Shown here: positions 46,512 to 54,953 of the stretch, piece by piece
Position numbering within the stretch: the first letter of the stretch is position 1
How the letters are laid out: each line of letters begins with the position of its first letter
Assembly (NCBI GenBank): GCA_002694685.1
Contig: NZMW01000004.1
Location: 368,632 to 432,631 of the forward strand
Length of the DNA: 64,000 nucleotides
Reading direction: 5' to 3'
DNA from: Balneola sp.
Lineage (GTDB): Bacteria; Bacteroidota; Rhodothermia; Balneolales; Balneolaceae
The notes under the pieces: model-generated
Database searches by the model: none
Seen by the model: the letters and a program-made list of their open reading frames with translations, nothing else
Told to the model about the DNA's origin: nothing
Made by a program: the position numbers and the translations under genes

Positions 46512-46955
46512 CTAGGTTGGGTATCCACCGCCACTGCCGATATAGCTTCTCAGCGAATCGATCTCGGATTTTTGATTAGCGATCACTGTTTTAACAACAT
46601 CACCAATCGAAATCACTCCCACAACCTGCTCATTGTCCAACACCGGCAGGTGACGGATTTTCTTATTTGTCATGAGCTGCATACATAGGTTCACAGAGTC
46701 GGTGGGTTCTACACAAATAACATCCTCACTCATGATGTCACTTACAGGAGTGCTTTTTGAAGTACGTCCTTTCAGGATTACTTTATTCCGATAGTCACGT
46801 TCAGAAATAATTCCTTTTAACTTTGAATCTTGTATAACCAGCAAAGCCCCAATGTTATATTCCGCCATCTTTTCTATGGCTTCAAAAACTGTACTTTCAG
46901 GACTTACTGAAAAAATATCCCGGCCTTTTTGATTTAGAATTTCACTTACTTTCAT
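46512..46955 (-). CDS. Tandem CBS-domain protein
   Basis: A 147-residue protein made of two CBS motifs (about 1-60 and 70-130: LLVIQDSKLKGIISERDYRN and IRHLPVLDNEQVVGVISIGD). CBS pairs bind adenine nucleotides and regulate partners. The partner is not indicated by the context. The length is typical of stand-alone CBS proteins. Confidence 0.93.
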   Translation of the reverse strand: MKVSEILNQKGRDIFSVSPESTVFEAIEKMAEYNIGALLVIQDSKLKGIISERDYRNKVILKGRTSKSTPVSDIMSEDVICVEPTDSVNLCMQLMTNKKIRHLPVLDNEQVVGVISIGDVVKTVIANQKSEIDSLRSYIGSGGGYPT

Positions 46956-47032
46956 ACCTTCCTCCCTTTATTTTTGGATGGTTTACTCTAATAAAACCAT
47001 TTTTAGGGAATAAGCAAATGTTTGGGTGTGCT

Positions 47033-47971
47033 TCAGGAACCCTTAGCGTCAAGCCAATTGAACACTTCTTCAAAAGCGAGTTCTCTAACTTCTTTTGTAG
47101 AGAGGAATATATCGTGGATGGCATGGGGGATTTCAACTAGATCTACTTTTGGCCCCAATTCTTTCCCATAGTATTTCATGTGTTCTACATTCAGGACCAT
47201 ATCGGTCTTAAGAATCTCATCATCCCAGGTTGTGTTTTGGCTGGATTTATCTGAGTGAAGTACAAGGATGGGTTTATGAATGTCAGAGTTTTTATGAAGT
47301 CTTTTTTGGCCGGTATAGATTGCGTGAACCCACTTCAAATAAGCAGGGAACCCATTTAAAGGTTTCCAGTCTGTATTAAAATCCCATTCCCCTTTTTTCT
47401 GTTTTGAGATACTTGTCCCATATAAATGCGAGAAAGGTTTTTTCTGGGAGGCATAAGGAGAAATAGCAGATATCAGTCCCGTTAGAGGCAGGATAACTGC
47501 TCTTTGCCACGGTTTCATATTAAACTGGAAGAAGGGCGAGTTGAGGATGAGTTTATCTACTAAATTCCGGTTTTGGCCTTCATTCAAATATAAGCTGTTT
47601 ATTAAACCACCTGTAGAATGGCCAAGCAGTGTTATTTCAGTATCATATTCTTCTTTAATAATCTGCAAGGACTTGTCAATCTCCTCATAGTATTCGGTAA
47701 CAGATCGGCAATAGTTAGGATGCTGATGAGATAATAACGAACGCCCATACTTCCTTAGATCCAGAGCGTAAAAATTATAGTTTTGTTCGTGAAAAGCATT
47801 CGCTACATGCGCCTGGAAAAAATAATCGTTGAAACCATGTATGTATAGAATCGAAGGCTGATTAGGCTGATTATTTATAGACTTAAGAAGAGTCGCTATG
47901 ACTCTTCCCTCATAATCTTCTTCACACTCAATAACTTGCTCAGTAAAATCACTTAAAGAAAGGGTGCTCAT
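47033..47971 (-). CDS. Alpha/beta hydrolase (lysophospholipase-like)
   Basis: A 312-residue soluble hydrolase with the oxyanion strand ILYIHGFNDYFF and the nucleophile elbow LLGHSTGGLI (Ser in GHSTG). The late His is in EIPHAIHDIFLS, and an Asp in LVLHSDKSS is a triad candidate. It resembles monoacylglycerol lipase or lysophospholipase L2-like enzymes; the substrate is unknown. Its start overlaps the ywbE stop by 4 bp, so the two are coupled. Confidence 0.9.
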   Translation of the reverse strand: MSTLSLSDFTEQVIECEEDYEGRVIATLLKSINNQPNQPSILYIHGFNDYFFQAHVANAFHEQNYNFYALDLRKYGRSLLSHQHPNYCRSVTEYYEEIDKSLQIIKEEYDTEITLLGHSTGGLINSLYLNEGQNRNLVDKLILNSPFFQFNMKPWQRAVILPLTGLISAISPYASQKKPFSHLYGTSISKQKKGEWDFNTDWKPLNGFPAYLKWVHAIYTGQKRLHKNSDIHKPILVLHSDKSSQNTTWDDEILKTDMVLNVEHMKYYGKELGPKVDLVEIPHAIHDIFLSTKEVRELAFEEVFNWLDAKGS

Positions 47972-48159
47972 AGAATTTCTTTCACTCTTCCAATCTGCCC
48001 ATCTTCCAGACGAACTTTAATTCCGTGAGGGTGGGTCGATGATTTTGTTAACACATTCAGAATAATACCCTTGGTAATTTTACCTGATCTTTGATCCTTT
48101 TTGAGTACAATACCAACACTCATGCCGGGTCGAATATTTGCTTTGTATTTTCCGTCCAT
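47968..48159 (-). CDS. ywbE: YwbE-family small protein
   Basis: A 63-residue protein with the YwbE pattern: NIRPGMSVGIVLKKDQRSGK, HPHGIKVRLEDGQIGRV. The fold looks like a small beta barrel (KOW/SH3-like), possibly RNA- or protein-binding. Function is not established. It leads the two-gene operon with the hydrolase. Confidence 0.88.
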   Translation of the reverse strand: MDGKYKANIRPGMSVGIVLKKDQRSGKITKGIILNVLTKSSTHPHGIKVRLEDGQIGRVKEIL

Positions 48160-48321
48160 CTGCTCTAAAAGCTACCTGATAGTTTAACGTTTATTAAAAT
48201 AGTGAATTTAAGGAAAGCTATAATATTTGATAACTTCTGCTCTAACATTACGGATATTTCTATTTGTTTAGAAGCGTAAATCCGTTTGGGATTTTAGAAG
48301 TTACATACTATATACCGAGCC

Positions 48322-49557
48322 ATGAACAATCCACTAAAAAAATACTTTGGACCCAGCACATTAGTGGCTGCAGCATTCATTGGTCCCGGCACAGTAACCG
48401 TATGTACGCTGGCCGGAGTTAGATCAGGTTATGTACTGCTTTGGGCTCTTTTATTTTCCATCATCGCGACTATTGTTTTGCAGGAGATGACCGGTCGGTT
48501 GGGCATCATTACGCAGAAGGGATTTGGAGAAGCCATTCGAGAGCAATTGGGAAATCCCTTTTTGAAGATAGCCGGGATGTTAATGGTTTTGAGTGCAATT
48601 GTAATAGGAAACATTGCCTATGAAGGGGGGAATATCTCCGGAGCTGTTTTAGGCTGGGAGGAGTTTTTTGTTGGGCTTGATATAACGCTTCTTGGATTTG
48701 ATATCAGGTTAACGTCAATGTTAATCGGCTTAATCGCTTTTTGGCTTTTGTTTTCAGGGAGTTTTAAAAGGATTGTAAATGTGATGACAGTTCTGGTAGG
48801 ATTAATGAGCATCGTTTTTGTAACAACTGCCGTTGTCATTCAGCCGGATTTAAGTGCCATTCTAAAAGGACTTTTTGTCCCCGTCGCTTCTCCCGACGAA
48901 TTCCTGACTGTTATTGCTCTTATCGGAACCACGGTAGTTCCCTATAACCTGTTTTTACACGCCTCAACGGTTCAAGAAAGGTACAAAAGCTATTCTCAGC
49001 TTTCAGATATGCGTATTGAAAATGCGGTCGGGATCATTCTTGGCGGTACCATTTCTATCTGTATTGTGATTACAAGTGCAGCAGCTTCTGATGGAACACT
49101 TACAGACATTAAAAGTGCTTCAGACATGGCGCAACAACTGGAACCGTTACTTGGAAGCTGGGCAAAAGTATTTATGGGTATCGGGCTTTTTGCAGCGGGA
49201 ATTACATCAGCTGTAACAGCGCCTCTTGCTGCAGCTTATGCAACTAAAGGTATTTTGGGCTGGAAGAATGATTTGAAATCTGTAAAGTTCAGAGCAGTCT
49301 GGATGGTTGTATTGTTTGCCGGAGTTATATTTTCTGCTGTGAGTTTTAATCCTGTTCAGCTCATTGAATTTGCCCAAATTGCTAATGGAATTACGCTTCC
49401 GGTTATCGCGATTTTCCTTTTATATATAATGAATAAGCCAATGCTGTTGGGTTCCAACAGGAATTCAACCCAACAAAATATAATGGCTATTATTGTGATC
49501 CTCGTTACGATTTTAGTTGGATTCAGAAGTCTAAATTCAGTCTTTAATTTTCTATAG
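48322..49557 (+). CDS. Nramp-family transporter linked to 5-oxoprolinase genes (YcsG-like)
   Basis: A 411-residue Nramp-fold protein with about eleven helices. The helix 1 motif is GPGT (21-24) in place of DPGN. The helix 6 motif is VPYN (206-209, in GTTVVPYNLFLHAS) in place of MPHN. It is the closest of the three Nramp-like proteins here to the canonical family, but Asp and the metal-binding Met/His are replaced. Only 2 bp separate it from pxpA. In Bacillus subtilis an Nramp-like gene, ycsG, also neighbours the pxpA homologue ycsF, so uptake of 5-oxoproline or a related compound is a fair inference. Confidence 0.88.
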   Translation: MNNPLKKYFGPSTLVAAAFIGPGTVTVCTLAGVRSGYVLLWALLFSIIATIVLQEMTGRLGIITQKGFGEAIREQLGNPFLKIAGMLMVLSAIVIGNIAYEGGNISGAVLGWEEFFVGLDITLLGFDIRLTSMLIGLIAFWLLFSGSFKRIVNVMTVLVGLMSIVFVTTAVVIQPDLSAILKGLFVPVASPDEFLTVIALIGTTVVPYNLFLHASTVQERYKSYSQLSDMRIENAVGIILGGTISICIVITSAAASDGTLTDIKSASDMAQQLEPLLGSWAKVFMGIGLFAAGITSAVTAPLAAAYATKGILGWKNDLKSVKFRAVWMVVLFAGVIFSAVSFNPVQLIEFAQIANGITLPVIAIFLLYIMNKPMLLGSNRNSTQQNIMAIIVILVTILVGFRSLNSVFNFL

Positions 49558-49559
49558 TT

Positions 49560-50315
49560 ATGATTACCAAGATAGATCTGAACTGTGATATCGGTGAATT
49601 TTATGGAATGTATGACGATGAGCGTGATTCCAAGATTATGCCTTTCATCTCGAGCTGTAATATTGCTTGTGGCTTTCATTCAGGTGACCCGGTAACTATT
49701 GCTAAAACCATTAAGCTTGCACTAAAGAATAATGTCTCCATTGGTGCACATCCATCTTACCCGGACCTGCAAGGCTTTGGTCGGCGTATTATGAATTTGT
49801 CGGCGGATGAACTGGAAGCTTGTGTACTATATCAAGTTTCGGCTTTAAAGGGGATGACCGAATCTTTAGGAGGCACACTTCATCATGTAAAACCACACGG
49901 GGCTCTTTATAATCATGCAGCAAAGGACGAGGAAACAGCTTTGGGAATTGTAAAAGCCATCGTTCAGATTAAGGAGGATATGCTGATCTATGCCCCGGCC
50001 AATTCTGTTCTAAGTGAAGTTGCAATAGATGCCGGACTGAAAGTTCGGAGCGAAGTCTTTGCAGATCGAAGATACGAAGATGACCTGAGTTTGAGATCTC
50101 GATCTTTGGAAGGAGCTGTCCTTCACAATAAAAAAGAAGTTTTGGATCAGCTGTCCGGATTCTTGAAAGGCACGGTCAAAACATATGGTGATTTAGAACT
50201 TCCGATAACCGCCGAAACTATCTGCCTTCATAGCGATACCGAGGGTGCGGAAGAATTAGCTCAGGAAATCCACGATTATCTGGAGAAACAGGATGTCGAA
50301 ATCACTGCATCTTAA
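49560..50315 (+). CDS. pxpA: 5-oxoprolinase subunit A (LamB/YcsF family)
   Basis: A 251-residue PxpA protein with the opening IDLNCDIGEFYG, NIACGFHSGDP, SIGAHPSYPDLQGFGRR and HHVKPHGALYNHA. With PxpB and PxpC it hydrolyses 5-oxoproline (pyroglutamate) to glutamate using ATP. It overlaps pxpB by 23 bp, indicating coupled translation. Confidence 0.96.
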   Translation: MITKIDLNCDIGEFYGMYDDERDSKIMPFISSCNIACGFHSGDPVTIAKTIKLALKNNVSIGAHPSYPDLQGFGRRIMNLSADELEACVLYQVSALKGMTESLGGTLHHVKPHGALYNHAAKDEETALGIVKAIVQIKEDMLIYAPANSVLSEVAIDAGLKVRSEVFADRRYEDDLSLRSRSLEGAVLHNKKEVLDQLSGFLKGTVKTYGDLELPITAETICLHSDTEGAEELAQEIHDYLEKQDVEITAS

Positions 50316-50991
50316 CGGAGGAATTTGGACCGTTTCAGAGCTAGGAGAGCAAGCTCTGAGCCTAAAGTCAGACCGGTCTGATGTCCAAATCGAAAGTATT
50401 CATCAGGCTGTAAACATACTTGAAGAGGCTTCTATTAATGGTGTGGTTGATATTATCCCATCCTTAGAAAGTATTGTGCTTGTCTATGACCGACTACTTG
50501 GAGAAATAAATAAAGAGCTGCAAACTATAGAAAAAGCATGTGCTGATATTTCAGCCAATTTGAATTCGCCCCAGATACATGAAATTCCGGTGTGTTATGA
50601 ATTGGGATTGGATTGGGATGAAGTTGAAGGTCATACCAGTTTAAACCGTAAGGAAATTATCGAACTTCACACCTCAGGATCTTATACCGTTGCAATGCAG
50701 GGATTCATACCTGGCTTTCTGTACCTGTCGGGATTGTCTGAAAACATTGCTTGCCCAAGAAGAGCCGAGCCGAGGACTAAAATACCTGCAGGATCGGTAG
50801 GGATTGGAGGAAATCAAACCGGGATTTATTCGCTGGAAAGTCCGGGTGGTTGGCAGATTATTGGTCAGACTCCATTATCTTTTTTTGATGCTTTACAGGA
50901 TCCACCGACTCAAGTTAGGGCTGGAGATAAGGTCAAATTCAATAAAATATCTGAAGAGGAATTCCAGAATCTAAAAGGGTATTCATCATGA
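50293..50991 (+). CDS. pxpB: 5-oxoprolinase subunit B (KipI family)
   Basis: A 232-residue PxpB/KipI protein. The family blocks are IHEIPVCYELGLDWDEV, HTSGSYTVAMQGFIPGFLYL and CPRRAEPRTKIPAGSVGIGG, ending with SPGGWQIIGQTPL. It overlaps pxpA at its start and pxpC by 4 bp (ATGA) at its end. KipI was first described as a histidine kinase inhibitor in Bacillus, but the pxp operon context supports oxoprolinase. Confidence 0.95.
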   Translation: MSKSLHLNGGIWTVSELGEQALSLKSDRSDVQIESIHQAVNILEEASINGVVDIIPSLESIVLVYDRLLGEINKELQTIEKACADISANLNSPQIHEIPVCYELGLDWDEVEGHTSLNRKEIIELHTSGSYTVAMQGFIPGFLYLSGLSENIACPRRAEPRTKIPAGSVGIGGNQTGIYSLESPGGWQIIGQTPLSFFDALQDPPTQVRAGDKVKFNKISEEEFQNLKGYSS

Positions 50992-51908
50992 ATGGAAGCT
51001 TGGAAGTATTGGATGGGGGGATGCTTACAACCGTTCAGGACGCTGGCCGAGTTGGATACCGAAATTATGGAGTCCCGGTTTCAGGGGTGATGGACGACCA
51101 CGCGTACAGCTTAGTGAACTGGTTGGTGGGAAATGAGGGGGATGCTCCAGTTTTAGAAATGACCATTCAAGGAGGCCGTTACCAGTTTAACTCTGATGCA
51201 ATTATTGGGTTAAGTGGAGGAGAGGCAGAGATAACGCTTAATTCTGAACAGAGAAAAGCCAATGAGACTTTGGTTGTCCATTCTGGTGATATACTCAACA
51301 TCGGGCAGATAAAAAAAGGATGTCGTATCTATTTAGCCATTCGCGGGAACTGGGAAATAGAAAAAGTAATGAGTAGCTACTCAACTTATATCCCAGCATC
51401 ATTTGGAGGGATTAAAGGGAGAAAGCTCAAAAAAGGTGATCTGTTAAACTGGCAAACAAAAAGTCTTGATACTGAAGTCCGCGAAGTTCCTCAAAAGCTC
51501 ATTCCATACTTTTCATCAAAGCAAAGAATACGATTAATCGAAGGACCAGAGTGGCAGTGGTTGCCTGAAGATCAAAGGGCAAAGTTTTTAGCTACTGAAT
51601 TTGAGATTTCAAGCCAGAGTAATCGAATGGGGATACGGCTGAAAGTTCAGGATGGCTTTAATGTTATAGAGAGAGAAATGAAATCGGCTCCAGTTGTTCC
51701 TGGAATTATTCAGCTACCAAAAGGAGGAAGTCCCATAGTTTTGATGAAAGACGCACAGTCGGTAGGCGGCTATCCCAGAATTGCTAAAGTTATAGATGCT
51801 GATTTATGGCGCTTAGGTCAGGTTTGGACTTCGAATAGATTAAGCTTCAAGATGATCAGCATTAAAGAAGCCAAAAAACTCACTGCTATTCAAAAGAATA
51901 GGCTATAA
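50988..51908 (+). CDS. pxpC: 5-oxoprolinase subunit C (KipA family)
   Basis: A 306-residue PxpC/KipA protein with the biotin-dependent-carboxylase-like fold. Blocks include LTTVQDAGRVGYRNYGVPVSG, then MDDHAYSLVNWLVGN, FEISSQSNRMGIRL and IVLMKDAQSVGGYPRIAKVI. It is the last gene of the Nramp-pxpABC operon. A 153-bp gap with a palindrome follows before the TonB receptor. Confidence 0.95.
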   Translation: MNGSLEVLDGGMLTTVQDAGRVGYRNYGVPVSGVMDDHAYSLVNWLVGNEGDAPVLEMTIQGGRYQFNSDAIIGLSGGEAEITLNSEQRKANETLVVHSGDILNIGQIKKGCRIYLAIRGNWEIEKVMSSYSTYIPASFGGIKGRKLKKGDLLNWQTKSLDTEVREVPQKLIPYFSSKQRIRLIEGPEWQWLPEDQRAKFLATEFEISSQSNRMGIRLKVQDGFNVIEREMKSAPVVPGIIQLPKGGSPIVLMKDAQSVGGYPRIAKVIDADLWRLGQVWTSNRLSFKMISIKEAKKLTAIQKNRL

Positions 51909-51991
51909 GAAGTAGATTATATAAAAATGTGAAAAAGGGCAAAATAAAATTGCATATATAAAGTATACCTAGCATATTAAGCATGAGTCAT

Positions 51992-52003
51992 AAAAGCGCT
52001 TTT
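51992..52003. promoter_or_regulatory. Palindrome AAAAGCGCTTTT before the glycan locus
   Basis: AAAAGCGCTTTT is a perfect 12-bp palindrome with a central CG, about 60 bp before the TonB receptor start. Such sites are the usual shape of LacI-family operators in sugar loci. It might instead be a weak terminator stem for pxpC, as TAT and T residues follow. No LacI-type regulator gene is in the window. Confidence 0.4.
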
Positions 52004-52061
52004 TATAGTTCTTATGGCAAGATGCATATAGATTAATTTTCTAAGACCTGATATTTAGACA

Positions 52062-54911
52062 ATGAAATTAAAGCCAGAGCTGCTCAAAAGAATCGGTTTT
52101 ATAACAGTGCTGAAACATTTTGTTTGTTTTGTGGGAATCCTTTTGGTTCCCTTTTCTGCACTGAGTCAAGGTACGGGGATAATTAATGGGGTGGTCGCAG
52201 ATTCTTTAACAGGCGAAGAGATTTTTGGTGCTAACGTTTTTATTACCGAAATATCTAAAGGAGCTGCTACAGATATTAATGGTGAATTTGAAATAGCTAA
52301 CATTCCTGTTGGAAGCTATGATATGCGCATTTCATACCTGGGGTATAAGACAAAATTTGTTGAGGTGACGGTCACGGAAGGATCAGAAACAACACTCAGT
52401 ATTGTTTTAGAAGGTGACTTTGTACAAGGGGAAGAAATTCAGGTATTAGCACAGGCTGCAGGGCAGGTTGCGGCTATTAAGGAACAGATGAATTCAAATA
52501 CAATTGTAAATGTAGTTTCAAAAGAAAGACTCGCAGAGCTGCCTGATCAAAATGCTGCTGAGTCGGTAGCCAGACTTCCCGGAGTTTCAGTTCAGCGAGA
52601 TGCTGGGGAAGCATCTAAAGTAGTTGTTAGGGGTTTGTCGCCAAGGTTCAATTCTATTACTGTGAATGGTGTAAGGATGCCGGGAACGGAAGGAGATCGT
52701 TCGGTAGATTTAAGTTTACTTCCTTCTGACGTATTGGATGGTATTCAGGTTTATAAGGCTCTAACCCCTGATAAGGATGCTGATGCTGTAGGTGGAACGA
52801 TTAACTTATTAGTGAAAAGAGCTCCCTCAGAATTCAGGGGAAATGTTAGTGCCGAGACGGGTTACAATGATATTCGTTCTGAACTTGGACAATATAAGTT
52901 TTCGGCATATGGTAGTAATCGCTTTTTTGATGACAAGTTGGGTGTATTGGTCTCAGGAAGTATTCAGCGAGCTAATCGTGGGTCAGAATTATTTGATATA
53001 GATCCGGAATGGAACCAGAGCGATTCAATTAATGTGATAAATAATCTGAATTTTGCAGATAACTTCCAGGTAAGAGATAAATATGGATTAAGCACCAGTC
53101 TTGACTATCAATTTAATGATGCCAGTGAAGTTTCTCTCTCTACTCTATTTGGAAGAACAGATCGGGATGAGCAAAGATATCGAAAAAGGTATCGGGTAGG
53201 TAATACCAGAACTGAATACGATGCCAGAGACCAGGAGAGGTATGAGCTACTGTATACCAATGTATTAACTGGTCGTCACGAACTGAATAATTTTGAGGTA
53301 GATTGGCAGGGAGCTTATTCATTCACCTTAGCTAAGCAGACTTTTGGGAATTATGCCCGATTCTATGAAGTAGGAGCTTATGATAGTGGGTTAGATGAAA
53401 CGGACGTTGATGACATAATTGCAAAGGCGAGAAATAATTTAGATGCGACCTATTTCCTCTATGGTACAAATGATCGGTATAGGAGAACAGAAAGAGATCT
53501 GACTGTTTCAGGAAACTTAAAATATAATTTCCAGCTTAATGAAAACCTGAATGGCTACTTGAAGGCGGGTGGTAAGGTTAGGAAAAAAGACAAAGATAGT
53601 AACGACAACTCGGTACAAACAGACTTTAACGTTGTAAGTGAGATAGGGCAGGCTAATCCCGATAAATTTGACTTGTACAACGATACACACATTGCGATAA
53701 GTAACTTTATAAATCAGGATTATAATATTCCTAACATTAATGGGTATTCAGTACTAAGTCCAGGATTGGACATGGGCGGCCTCAATGATTTTTATAATAC
53801 TTATTCGGATTTCTATGGGCTAAATCGTTTTGTGGAACTGGAAGATTATGAGGCTGGTGAAACAGTTAGTTCTGCTTATGTAATGGGGGAGTTAGAAATT
53901 GGTCCCAAGGTTACATTTCTGCCGGGTGTCAGGTATGAATACGTAGAGACATTTTATGAAGGAAACGTAGGTAATTTAAGAGGAAACCTCGGAGAGACTG
54001 GTACTATTTCAGATACAACTGGTGGTCAAAATTATGGGGAGATTTTTCCTCAGTTTCACTTAAAGGTAGCTATTGTAGAAGGAATAGATCTGCGGTTTGC
54101 CTACACACATAGCCTGTCAAGGCCGGATTATAACAATTTAGTGCCCTATGAACAGATTAATGAACCTGAAAGGCAGATATCGAGGGGTAACCCAAATTTA
54201 AAGCATTCAAAAGCTATCAATTACGATGCTTTTATTTCATTCTATAACAGCCGATTTGGTTTTTTTAGTGCAGGTGTATTCTATAAGGAAATTGAAGACG
54301 TAGATTACCTCAGAACTACGAGGATTACGGAGGGAGATTTTGCAGGATATGAGTTGACTTCACCAGTAAACGCTGACGGAATATCAACAGTAAGAGGAGT
54401 GGAATTTGATTTACAGACAGATTTTAAATTTTTACCAAAACCACTTAATGGGCTTATACTGTCAACAAACATTGCGTTTATTAAATCCGAAACTTTCTTC
54501 CCGGTTTTAAAAATTGGGCCAAGAAGTCCCGAACCTCCGTTTAGGCCAACAATTATAGATACGGTAAGATCAGGTAAGCTTCCCGGGCAGCCAGACGTAA
54601 CCGCTTCATTTACTTTGGGATATGAAATTGGGCTTTTCTCGGCTAGGGCATCATTAGCTTATCAGCAAGAAATTTTAGAAGAATTAGGTTCTTCAGAACC
54701 GGTAGATCAACTCTCCAGGGGATTTAGTTTTTGGGATATCAGGGTAAACCAATCTTTTGCGACACTACCTAACCTTACGGCATTTCTGAATGTCAACAAC
54801 CTCACCAGTGAAGTAGAAAGAGATTTTATAGGAGCCGGAAGTACACGCCTGAATACACAAAATTTTACTTACGGGTTAACCGGAAGTATTGGAGTAAAGT
54901 ATAAGTTTTAA
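52062..54911 (+). CDS. TonB-dependent outer-membrane receptor (carbohydrate type)
   Basis: A 949-residue receptor. A signal peptide (to about 35, LSQG) is followed by a carboxypeptidase-regulatory-like domain (about 38-120, IINGVVADSLTGEEIFGANV), a plug domain (LPDQNAAESVARLPGVSVQR, VVVRGLSPRFNSITVNGVRM) and a 22-strand-type barrel ending in IGVKYKF. The plug style matches the carbohydrate receptors of Caulobacter/Xanthomonas type. No SusD follows. It heads the glycan locus and should import oligosaccharides with TonB energy. Confidence 0.94.
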   Translation: MKLKPELLKRIGFITVLKHFVCFVGILLVPFSALSQGTGIINGVVADSLTGEEIFGANVFITEISKGAATDINGEFEIANIPVGSYDMRISYLGYKTKFVEVTVTEGSETTLSIVLEGDFVQGEEIQVLAQAAGQVAAIKEQMNSNTIVNVVSKERLAELPDQNAAESVARLPGVSVQRDAGEASKVVVRGLSPRFNSITVNGVRMPGTEGDRSVDLSLLPSDVLDGIQVYKALTPDKDADAVGGTINLLVKRAPSEFRGNVSAETGYNDIRSELGQYKFSAYGSNRFFDDKLGVLVSGSIQRANRGSELFDIDPEWNQSDSINVINNLNFADNFQVRDKYGLSTSLDYQFNDASEVSLSTLFGRTDRDEQRYRKRYRVGNTRTEYDARDQERYELLYTNVLTGRHELNNFEVDWQGAYSFTLAKQTFGNYARFYEVGAYDSGLDETDVDDIIAKARNNLDATYFLYGTNDRYRRTERDLTVSGNLKYNFQLNENLNGYLKAGGKVRKKDKDSNDNSVQTDFNVVSEIGQANPDKFDLYNDTHIAISNFINQDYNIPNINGYSVLSPGLDMGGLNDFYNTYSDFYGLNRFVELEDYEAGETVSSAYVMGELEIGPKVTFLPGVRYEYVETFYEGNVGNLRGNLGETGTISDTTGGQNYGEIFPQFHLKVAIVEGIDLRFAYTHSLSRPDYNNLVPYEQINEPERQISRGNPNLKHSKAINYDAFISFYNSRFGFFSAGVFYKEIEDVDYLRTTRITEGDFAGYELTSPVNADGISTVRGVEFDLQTDFKFLPKPLNGLILSTNIAFIKSETFFPVLKIGPRSPEPPFRPTIIDTVRSGKLPGQPDVTASFTLGYEIGLFSARASLAYQQEILEELGSSEPVDQLSRGFSFWDIRVNQSFATLPNLTAFLNVNNLTSEVERDFIGAGSTRLNTQNFTYGLTGSIGVKYKF

Positions 54912-54953
54912 CAAATGCTTAATTGCATTATCAACCAAAAAAAAGGAGCGATT

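Noticed and set aside
46942-47136. Minus-strand frame of 64 codons overlapping the alpha/beta hydrolase end
   Set aside because: It is a shadow of the hydrolase gene, which has clear catalytic motifs in its own frame.
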